From the NCBI RefSeq assembly GCF_021295345.1, contig NZ_JAIMJB010000030.1:1-37220 (forward strand): DNA of 37,220 bases, written 5' to 3'. Origin of the DNA: Motilimonas eburnea (GTDB lineage Bacteria; Pseudomonadota; Gammaproteobacteria; Enterobacterales; CBDFNC01). The notes below the pieces were generated by a model that had not been told where the DNA came from, ran no database searches, and saw nothing but the letters and a program-made list of their open reading frames with translations. This document shows, piece after piece, positions 12,054-20,457 of this stretch. A program made the position numbers and the translations under genes. Each line of letters starts with the position of its first letter. Position 1 is the stretch's first letter.

Positions 12054-12084
12054 TGCACCTAAACTTGACTTGAACACAGGTGCA
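12054..12084. promoter_or_regulatory. Inverted repeat around a -35-like TTGACT upstream of a diguanylate cyclase
   Basis: TGCACCT (12054-12060) and AGGTGCA (12078-12084) form a perfect 7-base inverted repeat separated by 17 bases. A TTGACT lies between the arms at 12065-12070. The distance to the ATG at 12107 suits an operator over a promoter. The cognate regulator is unknown. Confidence 0.35.
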
Positions 12085-12106
12085 ATTGATTTAGTGACTG
12101 AGCTCT

Positions 12107-13507
12107 ATGCTAAGACTTTTATTGTTAATGAGTTTATTTCTGCCTTTGCAACTCGTTGCGAAGCAGCCGTTGATCGTAACCAACTCGGTTGCATGGAAGC
12201 CTTATTCCTATATAGATGAAAATGGTGACCCTAAAGGGCTGTTGATTGATTATTGGCGCGAGTGGGGCCGGGTCAATCAAACCCAGGTAGAGTTTTTATT
12301 ATTGGATTGGAACGATTCCCTAATCGCGGTGAAAGAGGGAAGGGCAGACATACATGCGGGCTTGCTTTATTCTGAACAGAGGGCGGATTTTTTACGTTTT
12401 GGCGGGCAAATTATACCGCTTTCGGCTTCCTTATTTATTCGCTCCGATCAGGTTGCTGAAGGCATTCAACCGATGGAGCAAGGGCGAACCCCATTAGGGG
12501 TTGTCAAAGGCGGCTTTGAATCGAGCTTTGCGAAAGCGCAGTACCCCAAGGCAAAGCTAGTTGAATTTAACAACAATAGTCTCATGTTGGATAAGGCGTT
12601 GAATGGTGAGTTAGATGTGTTTATCTCTGACCACCAAGTCGCTAACTTTTATTTGAATTCTCAACAAGATCCTACTTCCTTTGTGGCCATCAAGCAGCTG
12701 TATCTGTTACCGATACGCGCAGCCGTCAGCGCTCAAAATCCAGACCTGCTGGCACAAATTAATGCGGGGATGGCGCGGGTAAACCCCGATGAAGTTAATC
12801 GTATCAAGCAAAAATGGATTAACACCGAGAAAGTGCCCCCCATTTGGGTTGCCTGGTTAGGGCCTCTTGCTATCGCTATTCTGATTTTAATTGTGGTGAC
12901 TTATATCTGGCAATTGAAAAGGGCCGTGAAGCAAAGAACAGAGCAATTAACTCAGGCAAATGAAGCCCTTGGATTGGCTGCGAAAAGTGATTACCTGACC
13001 GGTTTATTAAATCGGCGTGCCTTTATGCATGAATTTGCTCAGTTACTGCAAGATAAACAAGTCCGTCATTTAGCGTTATTGATGATAGACATAGACAGGT
13101 TTAAGGGCATCAATGACAACTTTGGTCACTTGGTTGGTGACCAAGCACTGGCTTGGGTTGCTCGAATTTTGCAAAAGCATAGTGATGAAGCGATATTGGT
13201 GACGCGTTTTGGCGGTGAAGAGTTTTGTTTGCTTTACGTAAACTTAGCTACCATAGAGTTGGGGCGGCTAGCTGAGCAGTTAAGGTCGGCTATCGCCAGT
13301 CAGTCAATGCCCTACGGTGATGAGACGATTGCCTTAACTGTGAGTATTGGCGGCGCGGTGGCTGACAAAGTGGGGGGCGATAGCGAGCAAATTGGTGCGC
13401 TAATACATAGTGCTGACCTGCGCCTCTATCAAGCGAAGAAGCAAGGGCGAAACCAAGTTTGTTTAGCCGAAAATGAAAATAATCCAAGAGAAAATAGCAC
13501 AGTATGA
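12107..13507 (+). CDS. Diguanylate cyclase with periplasmic SBP_bac_3 sensor domain
   Basis: A 466-aa inner-membrane cyclic-di-GMP synthase. It has a signal peptide or first helix (1-18) and a periplasmic solute-binding family 3 domain (about 22-240). Landmarks of that domain are WKPYSYIDENGDPKGLLIDYW near its start and KEGRADIHAGLLYSEQRADFL. A membrane helix follows (246-268), then a short coiled linker and a C-terminal GGDEF domain (about 292-455). The active-site signature is GGEEF (369-373), and LLMIDIDRFKGINDNFGHLVG is intact, so it should be active. The inhibitory RxxD site is absent (DEAI stands in its place). The domain order implies that an amino-acid-like ligand in the periplasm controls cyclic-di-GMP synthesis; the ligand cannot be deduced. 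It stands alone between a terminator and glyA. Confidence 0.88.
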   Translation: MLRLLLLMSLFLPLQLVAKQPLIVTNSVAWKPYSYIDENGDPKGLLIDYWREWGRVNQTQVEFLLLDWNDSLIAVKEGRADIHAGLLYSEQRADFLRFGGQIIPLSASLFIRSDQVAEGIQPMEQGRTPLGVVKGGFESSFAKAQYPKAKLVEFNNNSLMLDKALNGELDVFISDHQVANFYLNSQQDPTSFVAIKQLYLLPIRAAVSAQNPDLLAQINAGMARVNPDEVNRIKQKWINTEKVPPIWVAWLGPLAIAILILIVVTYIWQLKRAVKQRTEQLTQANEALGLAAKSDYLTGLLNRRAFMHEFAQLLQDKQVRHLALLMIDIDRFKGINDNFGHLVGDQALAWVARILQKHSDEAILVTRFGGEEFCLLYVNLATIELGRLAEQLRSAIASQSMPYGDETIALTVSIGGAVADKVGGDSEQIGALIHSADLRLYQAKKQGRNQVCLAENENNPRENSTV

Positions 13508-13542
13508 ACCTGCCTCATTTTTCCGATGAGATTTATTCAATA

Positions 13543-13592
13543 TTTGGGGCTGGGAAATGTGAGCTAGAGCATGTAAAATAGCCAGCCTCAAA
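13543..13592. repeat. Inverted repeat in the glyA upstream region
   Basis: TTTGGGGCTGG (13543-13553) and CCAGCCTCAAA (13582-13592) pair over 11 positions with one G-T wobble around a 28-base loop. A -10-like TAAAAT preceded by TG lies inside the loop (13574-13579). It could be a double operator over the glyA promoter or a hairpin at the end of the preceding transcript; there is no T-tract after it. Confidence 0.35.
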
Positions 13593-13645
13593 CCAAACAC
13601 AACTTTTACCCTCAGTTGTTATTTGCATTTAGTCAGGAGATACGG

Positions 13646-14899
13646 ATGCTTAAGCGTGATATGAACATAGCCGATTACGATCCAGAGTTATGGGAATCCA
13701 TGACCAAAGAGGTGGTTCGTCAAGAAGAACACATCGAACTAATCGCGTCAGAAAACTACACTAGCCCACGTGTAATGGAAGCACAAGGCAGCCAGCTGAC
13801 TAACAAATATGCTGAAGGTTACCCTTTTAAGCGTTACTACGGCGGTTGTGAGTATGTTGATATTGCTGAGCAATTAGCCATTGACCGTGCGAAGCAACTA
13901 TTTGGTGCCGATTACGCAAACGTACAGCCACATGCGGGTTCACAAGCTAACTCAGCGGTTTACCAAGCACTACTTAACCCAGGTGACACCATCCTAGGCA
14001 TGAGCCTTGCTCACGGTGGTCACTTAACTCACGGTGCTTCTGTAAGTTCATCTGGTAAAATTTACAACGCCGTTCAATACGGTATTAACCCAGAAACTGG
14101 TAAGCTAGATTACGATGAAATTGAGCGCCTAGCCCTTGAGCACAAGCCAAAAATGGTGGTGGCTGGTTTCTCTGCTTACTCAGGTATTGTTGATTGGCAG
14201 CGTTTCCGTGAAATTGCTGACAAAGTCGGTGCTTACCTATTTGTTGATATGGCACACGTAGCTGGTCTCGTGGCTGCGGGTCTTTACCCGAACCCAGTAC
14301 AAATTGCTGACGTGACCACCACGACGACACACAAGACACTAGCGGGTCCTCGCGGCGGTCTGATCTTAGCTAAAGCTAACGAAGAAATTGAGAAGAAACT
14401 AAACTCAGCAGTATTCCCAGGCGGCCAAGGTGGTCCTCTAATGCACGTTATCGCGGCTAAAGCGGTTGCGTTCAAAGAAGCGATGGAGCCAGAGTTCAAA
14501 GCTTACCAACAAGGCGTACTTGATAACGCGAAAGCCATGGTTGAAGTATTTAAGCAACGTGGTTTTAAAATCGTTTCTGACGGTACCGATAACCACCTGT
14601 TCTTAGTTGACCTGATCGGCAAAGAATACACAGGTAAAGATGCAGACGCAGCTCTAGGCCGCGCTAACATCACAGTAAACAAAAACTCAGTACCAAACGA
14701 TCCTCGTTCACCGTTTGTCACTTCGGGTCTACGTGTAGGTACACCTGCGCTAACTCGTCGCGGCGTAAAAGCGGAGCAAGCGGCTGAGCTAGCGGGTTGG
14801 ATGTGTGATGTGTTAGACAACATCAACGATGAGTCTGTGATTGAAGCGGTTAAGGCGAAAGTGGTTGCGCTTTGTAAAGCGAACCCAGTTTACGCTTAA
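13646..14899 (+). CDS. glyA: Serine hydroxymethyltransferase
   Basis: GlyA interconverts serine and glycine with tetrahydrofolate, supplying most one-carbon units. PLP is held by the lysine in [14 protein letters not shown]; other family blocks are [34 protein letters not shown] and [12 protein letters not shown]. From the ATG at 13646 the protein is 417 aa, exactly the E. coli length, and CAGGAGA lies at proper spacing. The frame is open 30 bases further upstream, but that start lacks a ribosome site. Codon choice differs visibly from neighbours (frequent CTA, GGT, AAC, GAC and TAC), as expected of a highly expressed gene. It is monocistronic, with its own terminator. Confidence 0.97.
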   Translation: MLKRDMNIADYDPELWESMTKEVVRQEEHIELIASENYTSPRVMEAQGSQLTNKYAEGYPFKRYYGGCEYVDIAEQLAIDRAKQLFGADYANVQPHAGSQANSAVYQALLNPGDTILGMSLAHGGHLTHGASVSSSGKIYNAVQYGINPETGKLDYDEIERLALEHKPKMVVAGFSAYSGIVDWQRFREIADKVGAYLFVDMAHVAGLVAAGLYPNPVQIADVTTTTTHKTLAGPRGGLILAKANEEIEKKLNSAVFPGGQGGPLMHVIAAKAVAFKEAMEPEFKAYQQGVLDNAKAMVEVFKQRGFKIVSDGTDNHLFLVDLIGKEYTGKDADAALGRANITVNKNSVPNDPRSPFVTSGLRVGTPALTRRGVKAEQAAELAGWMCDVLDNINDESVIEAVKAKVVALCKANPVYA

Positions 14900-14920
14900 T
14901 CATTCAAGCTGAACCGTTAA

Positions 14921-14948
14921 GGCTGCCCTTCATGGCAGCCTTTTTTTT
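14921..14948 (+). terminator. Rho-independent terminator after glyA
   Basis: Perfect 7-base stem GGCTGCC (14921-14927) and GGCAGCC (14934-14940) with a 6-base loop, followed by eight T residues. It separates glyA from nrdR. Confidence 0.93.
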
Positions 14949-15000
14949 CATTCAGTTAATGGTAAACTGGTGGCCGTTTAGATATTAATTGGGAGCTGTG

Positions 15001-15450
15001 ATGCATTGTCCATTTTGTGGTGTTCAAGACACGAAAGTCATTGACTCACGCCTTGTTTCCGATGGCCATCAAGTGCGTCGTCGACGCGAGTGTAATCAGT
15101 GTAAAGAGCGCTTTACCACCTTTGAATCGGCTGAATTGGTGATGCCTCGCATTATCAAATCCGATGGCAGCCGCGAGCCGTTTAACGAAGATAAATTAAT
15201 GGGCGGCGTCCATCGCGCACTAGAAAAACGTCCCGTGTCTACCGAGGCGGTGGATAAAGCCGTTAATCAAATTATGTCGCAGCTGCGCGCCACCGGTGAG
15301 CGTGAAGTGCCGTCAAAAATGCTCGGTGAGCTAGTGATGGAAGCATTGAAAACCTTAGATAAGGTAGCGTATGTCCGCTTTGCCTCCGTTTACCGCTCTT
15401 TTAAAGATGTCAAAGAGTTCGGCGAAGAAATTGCCAAGCTGGAAAAATAG
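15001..15450 (+). CDS. nrdR: Transcriptional repressor NrdR
   Basis: NrdR senses ATP/dATP and represses ribonucleotide reductase operons. An N-terminal zinc ribbon has C3, C6, C31 and C34 (MHCPFC and [10 protein letters not shown]), with DNA-contact arginines in VRRRRE. An ATP-cone domain spans about 49-139 ([20 protein letters not shown] through [11 protein letters not shown]). The start is ATG 15001, because the family begins MHCPFC; an open TTG four codons upstream is rejected. GGGAGC precedes it. Length is 149 aa as in E. coli. It heads the nrdR-ribD-ribE-ribBX unit, and ribD follows after two bases. Confidence 0.95.
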   Translation: MHCPFCGVQDTKVIDSRLVSDGHQVRRRRECNQCKERFTTFESAELVMPRIIKSDGSREPFNEDKLMGGVHRALEKRPVSTEAVDKAVNQIMSQLRATGEREVPSKMLGELVMEALKTLDKVAYVRFASVYRSFKDVKEFGEEIAKLEK

Positions 15451-15452
15451 AC

Positions 15453-16538
15453 TTGGCCAATTCAGCTAATCCTTCAGATGCTAATATCATGGCACAAGCC
15501 ATCGCTTGCGCCGAGCGTGCTAGCTATATCAAAGCACAAGCCATTAATTTTGCCCTTGTCCTCGTCGCCAAGGACAAAATTGTGCTGGCGTTAGCCCAAG
15601 TTGACTCGTCAACCTCAGTGGTACTTAAGGCCCTTGAGCAACTTCGTTTGGCCGAGCAAGTGTGTGATAGCGCCTATTTGACGTCTGAGCCCAGTGTTCT
15701 AGATGTGCAGCAGCTCGCCAAAGTGGGCGTGACTAAGCTGGTAGTAGCTTGCCTGCTTGAGCCATTACTAGATGATTGGCGCAAAGCCTGCGATGAGCTT
15801 GATATGGCGGTTGAAATTGGCCTATTAGAATCGCAAGCCTTGGCCTTAAATCATGATTATCTTTTTCGTAAAACTCATCAGCGCCCCTTTGTTCGCCTAA
15901 AAATGGCGGCCAGTTTAGATGGACGTACGGCGCTTAAAAATGGTCAAAGTAAGTGGATAACCAGTGGGCAGGCGCGCCAAGATGTGCAGTTGTTTCGCGC
16001 TAAAAGTGATGTGATCTTATCTGGCTCTGGTACGGTTATCGCCGATGACCCTTCCCTCAATGTACGTTGGCAAGAGCTTGAGCCGCTGCATGCATTGATA
16101 AGTGAATCCCAGCTGCGCCAGCCCATTCGGGTGATCATAGATAACCGATTACAGCTTGATGAGCATTTTCGCCTGTTTCATTTACCCGGCGAGACCTTTT
16201 TAGTGGCCAGCCAAGCCCATCCTAATCGCGCCGGCAAAACCTTATTGGTTGAGGAAAAAGACGGTCACGTTTGCTTGCCCAGTTTAATGAATAAATTGGC
16301 GCAAATGGGCGTAAATAGTGTTTGGGTAGAGGCGGGGGAAACCTTAGCCGGCACGCTATTGGCCCAAGGCTTAGTGGATGAATTTATCTTGTATCAAGCC
16401 CCCAAGCTGATGGGAAGTTTAAGCCGAGGCTTATTAGCATTACCCGAATATCAAGCCATGTCGCAAGTGCCTGAGCTGGAAATTGCGAAAATAGACAAAA
16501 TTGGGCCAGATTTACGGCTGATTTGTAGGTTAAAATAG
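15453..16538 (+). CDS. ribD: RibD-like protein with intact reductase domain and degenerate deaminase domain
   Basis: Normal RibD performs two riboflavin steps: zinc-dependent deamination of the pyrimidine intermediate, then NADPH reduction of its ribosyl side chain. The C-terminal reductase (about 144-361) is intact: RPFVRLKMAASLDGRTA, SKWITSGQARQDVQ, ADDPSLNVR and VEAGETLAGTLL. The N-terminal domain aligns over its whole length but lacks the deaminase zinc site. Where HAE is expected there is STSVVLKAL (53-61). The PCxHxGRTPPC loop is deleted, leaving LTSEPSVLDVQQL. The reading frame is unbroken on both sides, so this is not a frameshift artefact. The start is TTG 15453; the first ATG (15489) would remove 12 residues. 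It can supply the reductase only. Its place before ribE and ribBX fits riboflavin synthesis. Confidence 0.88.
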   Translation: MANSANPSDANIMAQAIACAERASYIKAQAINFALVLVAKDKIVLALAQVDSSTSVVLKALEQLRLAEQVCDSAYLTSEPSVLDVQQLAKVGVTKLVVACLLEPLLDDWRKACDELDMAVEIGLLESQALALNHDYLFRKTHQRPFVRLKMAASLDGRTALKNGQSKWITSGQARQDVQLFRAKSDVILSGSGTVIADDPSLNVRWQELEPLHALISESQLRQPIRVIIDNRLQLDEHFRLFHLPGETFLVASQAHPNRAGKTLLVEEKDGHVCLPSLMNKLAQMGVNSVWVEAGETLAGTLLAQGLVDEFILYQAPKLMGSLSRGLLALPEYQAMSQVPELEIAKIDKIGPDLRLICRLK

Positions 16539-16598
16539 CCGCCCCTAAAGGTTAATCAAACATGCCAAAGTGAATGGCATAACATAAACAGGTGAAAT

Positions 16599-17258
16599 AT
16601 GTTTACTGGGATCGTCGCTGCAGTAGGACAGATAGCAAAAGTAACGCCGAGAGGCCAAGATATCAGCTTAACGATTAATACCGGTAAGTTGGATTTGTCC
16701 GATGTGCAACTGGGCGACAGCATTGCCACCAATGGGGTTTGTTTGACGGTGACTGCGCTGACTCAATCTGGATTTAGTGCGGATTTAAGCGTTGAAACGT
16801 TAAAGCTAAGTAACTTTGCCCATGCCAAGGTGGGCACTAAGGTGAACCTAGAAAAGGCCATGATGCCGCAATCACGTTTCGGTGGCCATATTGTCAGTGG
16901 GCATGTTGATGGTTTAGCGACGGTGACCTCGCGCCATGAGCTGGGGCGCGCCATTGAACTTTGGCTAACTTGCCCAGCCGAGTTAGCCAAATATATTGCC
17001 CATAAGGGCTCGGTCACGGTAGATGGCATCAGTTTGACCGTCAATGAAGTTGATGGCAATGGATTTAAACTGACGATTGTGCCGCACACCAGTGATGAAA
17101 CCACTATTACAGATTTTAAAGTGGGCACTCAAGTTAATTTAGAAGTTGATTTGATTGCGCGCTATTTAGAACGCTTGCTATTAGGCGAAAAAGCCGCAGA
17201 AAAAGCGTCATCGGGAGTGACCATGAGCCTGCTTGCTGAGTCAGGTTTCTTAAAATAA
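16599..17258 (+). CDS. ribE: Riboflavin synthase, alpha subunit
   Basis: The enzyme dismutates two 6,7-dimethyl-8-ribityllumazine molecules into riboflavin and a pyrimidine that is recycled. It has two lumazine-binding repeats. The first starts [10 protein letters not shown] and includes [13 protein letters not shown] and [10 protein letters not shown]. The second starts [11 protein letters not shown] and includes [15 protein letters not shown] and [10 protein letters not shown]. Length is 219 aa (E. coli 213). The gene is called ribC in some E. coli nomenclature. It lies between ribD and ribBX with short spacers and is probably cotranscribed with them. Confidence 0.95.
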   Translation: MFTGIVAAVGQIAKVTPRGQDISLTINTGKLDLSDVQLGDSIATNGVCLTVTALTQSGFSADLSVETLKLSNFAHAKVGTKVNLEKAMMPQSRFGGHIVSGHVDGLATVTSRHELGRAIELWLTCPAELAKYIAHKGSVTVDGISLTVNEVDGNGFKLTIVPHTSDETTITDFKVGTQVNLEVDLIARYLERLLLGEKAAEKASSGVTMSLLAESGFLK

Positions 17259-17270
17259 GGGGAAGATGTC

Positions 17271-18380
17271 ATGGCTCTAAACACAATAGAAGAAATTATT
17301 GAAGATTTACGCGCCGGTAAAATGGTCATCCTAATGGATGATGAAGACCGTGAAAACGAAGGCGACTTGATCATGGCAGCCGATGCGGTGACGCCTGAGG
17401 CGATTAACTTTATGGCGACCCACGGCCGTGGGCTAGTGTGTCTGACCTTAACTGAGGAGCGTTGTCAGCAGCTTAAACTGCCATTAATGGTCGACAACAA
17501 TGGCGCGCAGTTCTCAACCAATTTCACCGTTTCGATTGAAGCGGCAGAAGGCGTGACTACGGGGATCAGCGCCGCCGATCGCGCCACTACCATCAAGGCC
17601 GCGGTTGCACCTAATGCAGTGGCCAGTGATATCGTGATGCCGGGACATATTTTCCCGTTAAAAGCGCAAAATGGCGGTGTATTAACACGTGCTGGCCATA
17701 CCGAGGCCGGTTGTGATTTAGCGCGACTAGCAGGCTTTTCTCCGGCTGGCGTGATTGTTGAAATTCTCAATGAAGATGGCACCATGGCGCGCCGTGCTGA
17801 CCTTGAAGTGTTTGCTGAAAAGCATGACTTAAAGCTAGGCACAGTGGCGGATTTGATTGAATACCGTAACAACAACGAAACCACCATAGAGCGTGTTGCG
17901 CAATGTAAATTACCCACGGCTTACGGCGAATTTGATTTAATTACTTATCAAGACACCATAGACAATCAAGCGCATTTTGCCTTGGTTAAAGGTGAAATCA
18001 AGGCTGAAAACCCAACCTTAGTTCGAGTTCACTTACAAAGTGTGGTTGGCGATGTGTTGTTATCAGACAGGCAGGCCACACAAACTTGGCCGATTGCCAG
18101 CGCCATGGCTAAAATTGCCGAAGAAGGCGGTGTGTTAGTGGTATTAGGTAATGAAGAAACCTCGGCCCAACTGATTGAGCGCATGAAGCATTATCAAGCC
18201 GAAGATGCGGGCGAAACGCGCGCCTTCCCTAAGCCGCAAGGGGCTAGCCGTCGTGTGGGTGTTGGCTCACAAATTTTGGCTGATTTGGGTGTGAGTAAGA
18301 TGCGTCTACTAAGCTCGCCGAAAAAATACCATGCCTTATCGGGCTTTGGTTTAGAGGTCGTCGACTACATTAGTGAGTAG
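17271..18380 (+). CDS. ribBA: RibBX: DHBP synthase with inactive GTP cyclohydrolase II-like domain
   Basis: The N-terminal half (about 1-200) is 3,4-dihydroxy-2-butanone 4-phosphate synthase, converting ribulose 5-phosphate to the four-carbon unit of lumazine. [10 protein letters not shown] (23-32) and [16 protein letters not shown] (140-155) carry the active-site residues. The C-terminal half (about 205-369) has the GTP cyclohydrolase II fold outline, such as [19 protein letters not shown]. It lacks the zinc-binding CLTGD...RCDCG motif; the corresponding stretch (251 onward) reads [20 protein letters not shown]. Proteobacterial proteins of this type are known as RibBX, with only the synthase activity. 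GTP cyclohydrolase II must come from a separate ribA. GGGGAAG precedes the ATG. Confidence 0.92.
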   Translation: MALNTIEEIIEDLRAGKMVILMDDEDRENEGDLIMAADAVTPEAINFMATHGRGLVCLTLTEERCQQLKLPLMVDNNGAQFSTNFTVSIEAAEGVTTGISAADRATTIKAAVAPNAVASDIVMPGHIFPLKAQNGGVLTRAGHTEAGCDLARLAGFSPAGVIVEILNEDGTMARRADLEVFAEKHDLKLGTVADLIEYRNNNETTIERVAQCKLPTAYGEFDLITYQDTIDNQAHFALVKGEIKAENPTLVRVHLQSVVGDVLLSDRQATQTWPIASAMAKIAEEGGVLVVLGNEETSAQLIERMKHYQAEDAGETRAFPKPQGASRRVGVGSQILADLGVSKMRLLSSPKKYHALSGFGLEVVDYISE

Positions 18381-18393
18381 TTTAGTTAAGTAA

Positions 18394-18420
18394 TGTAGGC
18401 GGCCTTATTGGTCGCTTACA
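18394..18420 (+). terminator. Possible terminator hairpin between ribBX and ribH
   Basis: An 11-base stem (TGTAGGCGGCC at 18394-18404 with GGTCGCTTACA at 18410-18420, two G-U pairs) closes a TTATT loop. The downstream sequence is only moderately T-rich, so termination would be partial at best. Confidence 0.4.
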
Positions 18421-18451
18421 CTGATAATTTTAATTTGTAGACGTTTTATGT

Positions 18452-18481
18452 CTGAAATCTGCGTTTGATTTATGCTAGAAT
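18452..18481 (+). promoter_or_regulatory. Candidate promoter for ribH-nusB
   Basis: CTGAAA (18452-18457), an 18-base spacer and TAGAAT (18476-18481) preceded by TGC, an extended -10. It lies about 36 bases before the ribH ATG and would uncouple ribH-nusB from the upstream riboflavin genes. No FMN-riboswitch-like leader is seen here. Confidence 0.45.
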
Positions 18482-18517
18482 CGCGCCGATTTATAAGTTT
18501 GATAAACAGGATCTGAA

Positions 18518-18985
18518 ATGAATGTGATTGAAGGTGTGATTGCGGCGCCAAATGCTAAGGTTGCCATTGTAATTTCTCGCTTTAATAGCTTTATTAATGA
18601 AAGCTTGCTAGCTGGCGCTCTGGATACGCTGAAGCGTTCAGGTCAGGTAAACGAAGAAAACATTACCGTAGTACGTGTGCCGGGTGCGGTTGAACTGCCA
18701 TTAGCCACTAAACGCGTTGCGGCAAGTAAAAAATACGATGCTATTATTGCATTAGGTACGGTTATTCGTGGTGGTACGCCACACTTTGACTTTGTTGCGG
18801 GTGAATGTAACAAAGGCTTAGCTCAAGTTTCGATGGATTACGATGTACCTGTTGCATTTGGTGTATTGACGACCGATACCATAGAGCAAGCCATTGAGCG
18901 TGCTGGTACCAAAGCGGGCAACAAAGGCAGTGAAGCTGCTTTAAGCGCGTTAGAAATGGTTAATGTTTTAGCTCAGCTAGATTAA
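18518..18985 (+). CDS. ribH: 6,7-dimethyl-8-ribityllumazine synthase
   Basis: RibH condenses the reduced pyrimidine with 3,4-dihydroxy-2-butanone 4-phosphate to form lumazine, the substrate of RibE, and assembles into pentamers or icosahedral shells. Family landmarks are [48 protein letters not shown] (catalytic histidine in TPHFD) and [15 protein letters not shown]. Length is 155 aa (E. coli 156). The ribH-nusB pair is conserved; nusB follows after nine bases. CAGGATCTG lies upstream of the ATG. Confidence 0.96.
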   Translation: MNVIEGVIAAPNAKVAIVISRFNSFINESLLAGALDTLKRSGQVNEENITVVRVPGAVELPLATKRVAASKKYDAIIALGTVIRGGTPHFDFVAGECNKGLAQVSMDYDVPVAFGVLTTDTIEQAIERAGTKAGNKGSEAALSALEMVNVLAQLD

Positions 18986-18994
18986 GGAATAAGA

Positions 18995-19420
18995 GTGAAA
19001 CCTGCTGAAAGACGTCGCGCGAGACAGTTTGCTGTTCAAGCCATTTATCAATGGCAAATGACACACGCAAATGTAGCCATGATCATCGATCAATTTTTGG
19101 TTGATCAAGACTTATCTAAAACGGATTTGGATTATTTTAGAGACTTAGTGTCAGGGGTTATCCAAAGCTGTGATGAGTTAGATCAGACTTTAGCACCTTA
19201 CCTAGCGCGTAAGATGACAGAGATGGATCAGGTCGATAAAGCGATTTTGCGTTTAGCCATGTACGAGTTAACCAAGCGTAAGGATGTGCCATTTAAAGTG
19301 GTTATCAATGAAGCGATCGAGTTAGCAAAAGATTTTGCTACCGACGAAAGCCATAAATACGTTAATGGTGTATTAGACAAGTACGCAGTAAGCCAAAAAA
19401 TGCGTCAATCTGAGCAGTAA
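18995..19420 (+). CDS. nusB: Transcription antitermination factor NusB
   Basis: NusB with S10 (NusE) binds boxA RNA in rRNA operon antitermination. The sequence begins KPAERRRARQFAVQAIYQWQ, the arginine-rich RNA-binding helix, and contains DLVSGVIQSCDELD, ILRLAMYEL, PFKVVINEAIELAKDFATDES and KYVNGVLDKYA, all standard NusB blocks. It starts at GTG 18995, preceded by AAGGAATAAG. Length is 141 aa (E. coli 139). It is cotranscribed with ribH and ends just before a strong terminator hairpin. Confidence 0.95.
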   Translation: MKPAERRRARQFAVQAIYQWQMTHANVAMIIDQFLVDQDLSKTDLDYFRDLVSGVIQSCDELDQTLAPYLARKMTEMDQVDKAILRLAMYELTKRKDVPFKVVINEAIELAKDFATDESHKYVNGVLDKYAVSQKMRQSEQ

Positions 19421-19445
19421 AATGCCTCGATAATCTATCTAGACA

Positions 19446-19468
19446 GCCAGCTTATTGCTGGCTTTTTT
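19446..19468 (+). terminator. Intrinsic terminator or attenuator between nusB and thiL
   Basis: Stem GCCAGC (19446-19451) and GCTGGC (19457-19462) with a TTATT loop and six T residues (19463-19468). The T-tract ends only 11 bases before the thiL ATG, so it must be read through, or thiL must start its transcript in almost no leader. Confidence 0.8.
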
Positions 19469-19479
19469 GTGTGGTACCC

Positions 19480-20457
19480 ATGAGTGAATTTGATTTAATT
19501 TATCGCTATTTTTTTAAGGATGCGAATCAACGTAAGGATGTTGAATTAGGCATAGGTGATGATTGCGCATTACTGACTATGCCGCCGCAATCCTTATTGG
19601 CTGTCAGTACCGACACCTTAGTCTCAGGCGTACACTTTTTCCCTGATGTCGACCCTTTTACGCTGGGCCATAAGGCCTTAGCCGTGAACATCAGCGATCT
19701 CGCCGCCATGGGCGCCGATCCCGCTTGGGTATCGTTAGCCATCACCTTACCAGAAGCGAATGAGCCATGGGTGAAAGCCTTTGCCGAAGGATTTTTAGCC
19801 CTTGCTGATTATTACGGTATGCAATTAGTTGGCGGGGACACCACAAAAGGGCCGTTAAGCGTTACCGTAACAGTGCATGGTCATGTCCCTATAGGACAAG
19901 CATTGACTCGCGGTCAAGCTAAAGCCGGTGATTGGATTTATGTAACGGGTGCCCCAGGTGAAGCGGCATTTGGCTTAAACTTGTTACAAGGAGCCATTAC
20001 TTGCGAAGTATCGGATGAGTTAAGCGCGCATTGTATTTCCCGTTTACAGCAGCCCACACCGAGAGTGGCGATAGGCACCGCGCTGCGAGGTCTCGCCTCC
20101 AGCTGTATCGATATTTCCGACGGCTTAGCACAAGACTTAGGTCATATTCTGAATGCTTGCCAATGCGGTGCAGATATTCACTTAGATCAGCTGCCATTAA
20201 ACTCGGGTATTCTAGAGGCGACGTCTTTTGACCAAGCCTGTCAACTTGCTTTAACCGGTGGTGATGATTACGAGTTGTTGTTTACCGTGCCACAAGAGAA
20301 AAAAGGCTTGGTTGATCAGTTAGCCAGCCATCATAGTGTTGCCATCAATTGCATTGGCCGCCTGACATCGGCAAAAAGCGGCTTGACCCTCAAACTTAAC
20401 GAGCAAGCATATCCATTAGACTTAGCTGGATGGGACCACTTTAGTGATGAAAAATAG
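19480..20457 (+). CDS. thiL: Thiamine-monophosphate kinase
   Basis: ThiL phosphorylates thiamine monophosphate to the active cofactor thiamine diphosphate. It belongs to the PurM/AIR-synthase fold: N-terminal GIGDDCALL, STDTLVSGVHF, KALAVNISDLAAMGADP and LVGGDTTKGP, and C-terminal SCIDISDGLAQDLGH and LTGGDDYELLF. The ATG at 19480 gives 325 aa, matching E. coli, whose protein also starts just before GEFSLI (here SEFDLI). A GTG three codons earlier is possible. No clear ribosome site precedes either, and a terminator ends 11 bases upstream. The stop overlaps pgpA. Confidence 0.93.
   Translation: MSEFDLIYRYFFKDANQRKDVELGIGDDCALLTMPPQSLLAVSTDTLVSGVHFFPDVDPFTLGHKALAVNISDLAAMGADPAWVSLAITLPEANEPWVKAFAEGFLALADYYGMQLVGGDTTKGPLSVTVTVHGHVPIGQALTRGQAKAGDWIYVTGAPGEAAFGLNLLQGAITCEVSDELSAHCISRLQQPTPRVAIGTALRGLASSCIDISDGLAQDLGHILNACQCGADIHLDQLPLNSGILEATSFDQACQLALTGGDDYELLFTVPQEKKGLVDQLASHHSVAINCIGRLTSAKSGLTLKLNEQAYPLDLAGWDHFSDEK

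Noticed and set aside
18381-18517. FMN riboswitch upstream of ribH
   Set aside because: No RFN-element conserved blocks (such as AGGGC...GGCGGT or a matching multi-helix junction) could be found; only a simple hairpin and a promoter are visible.
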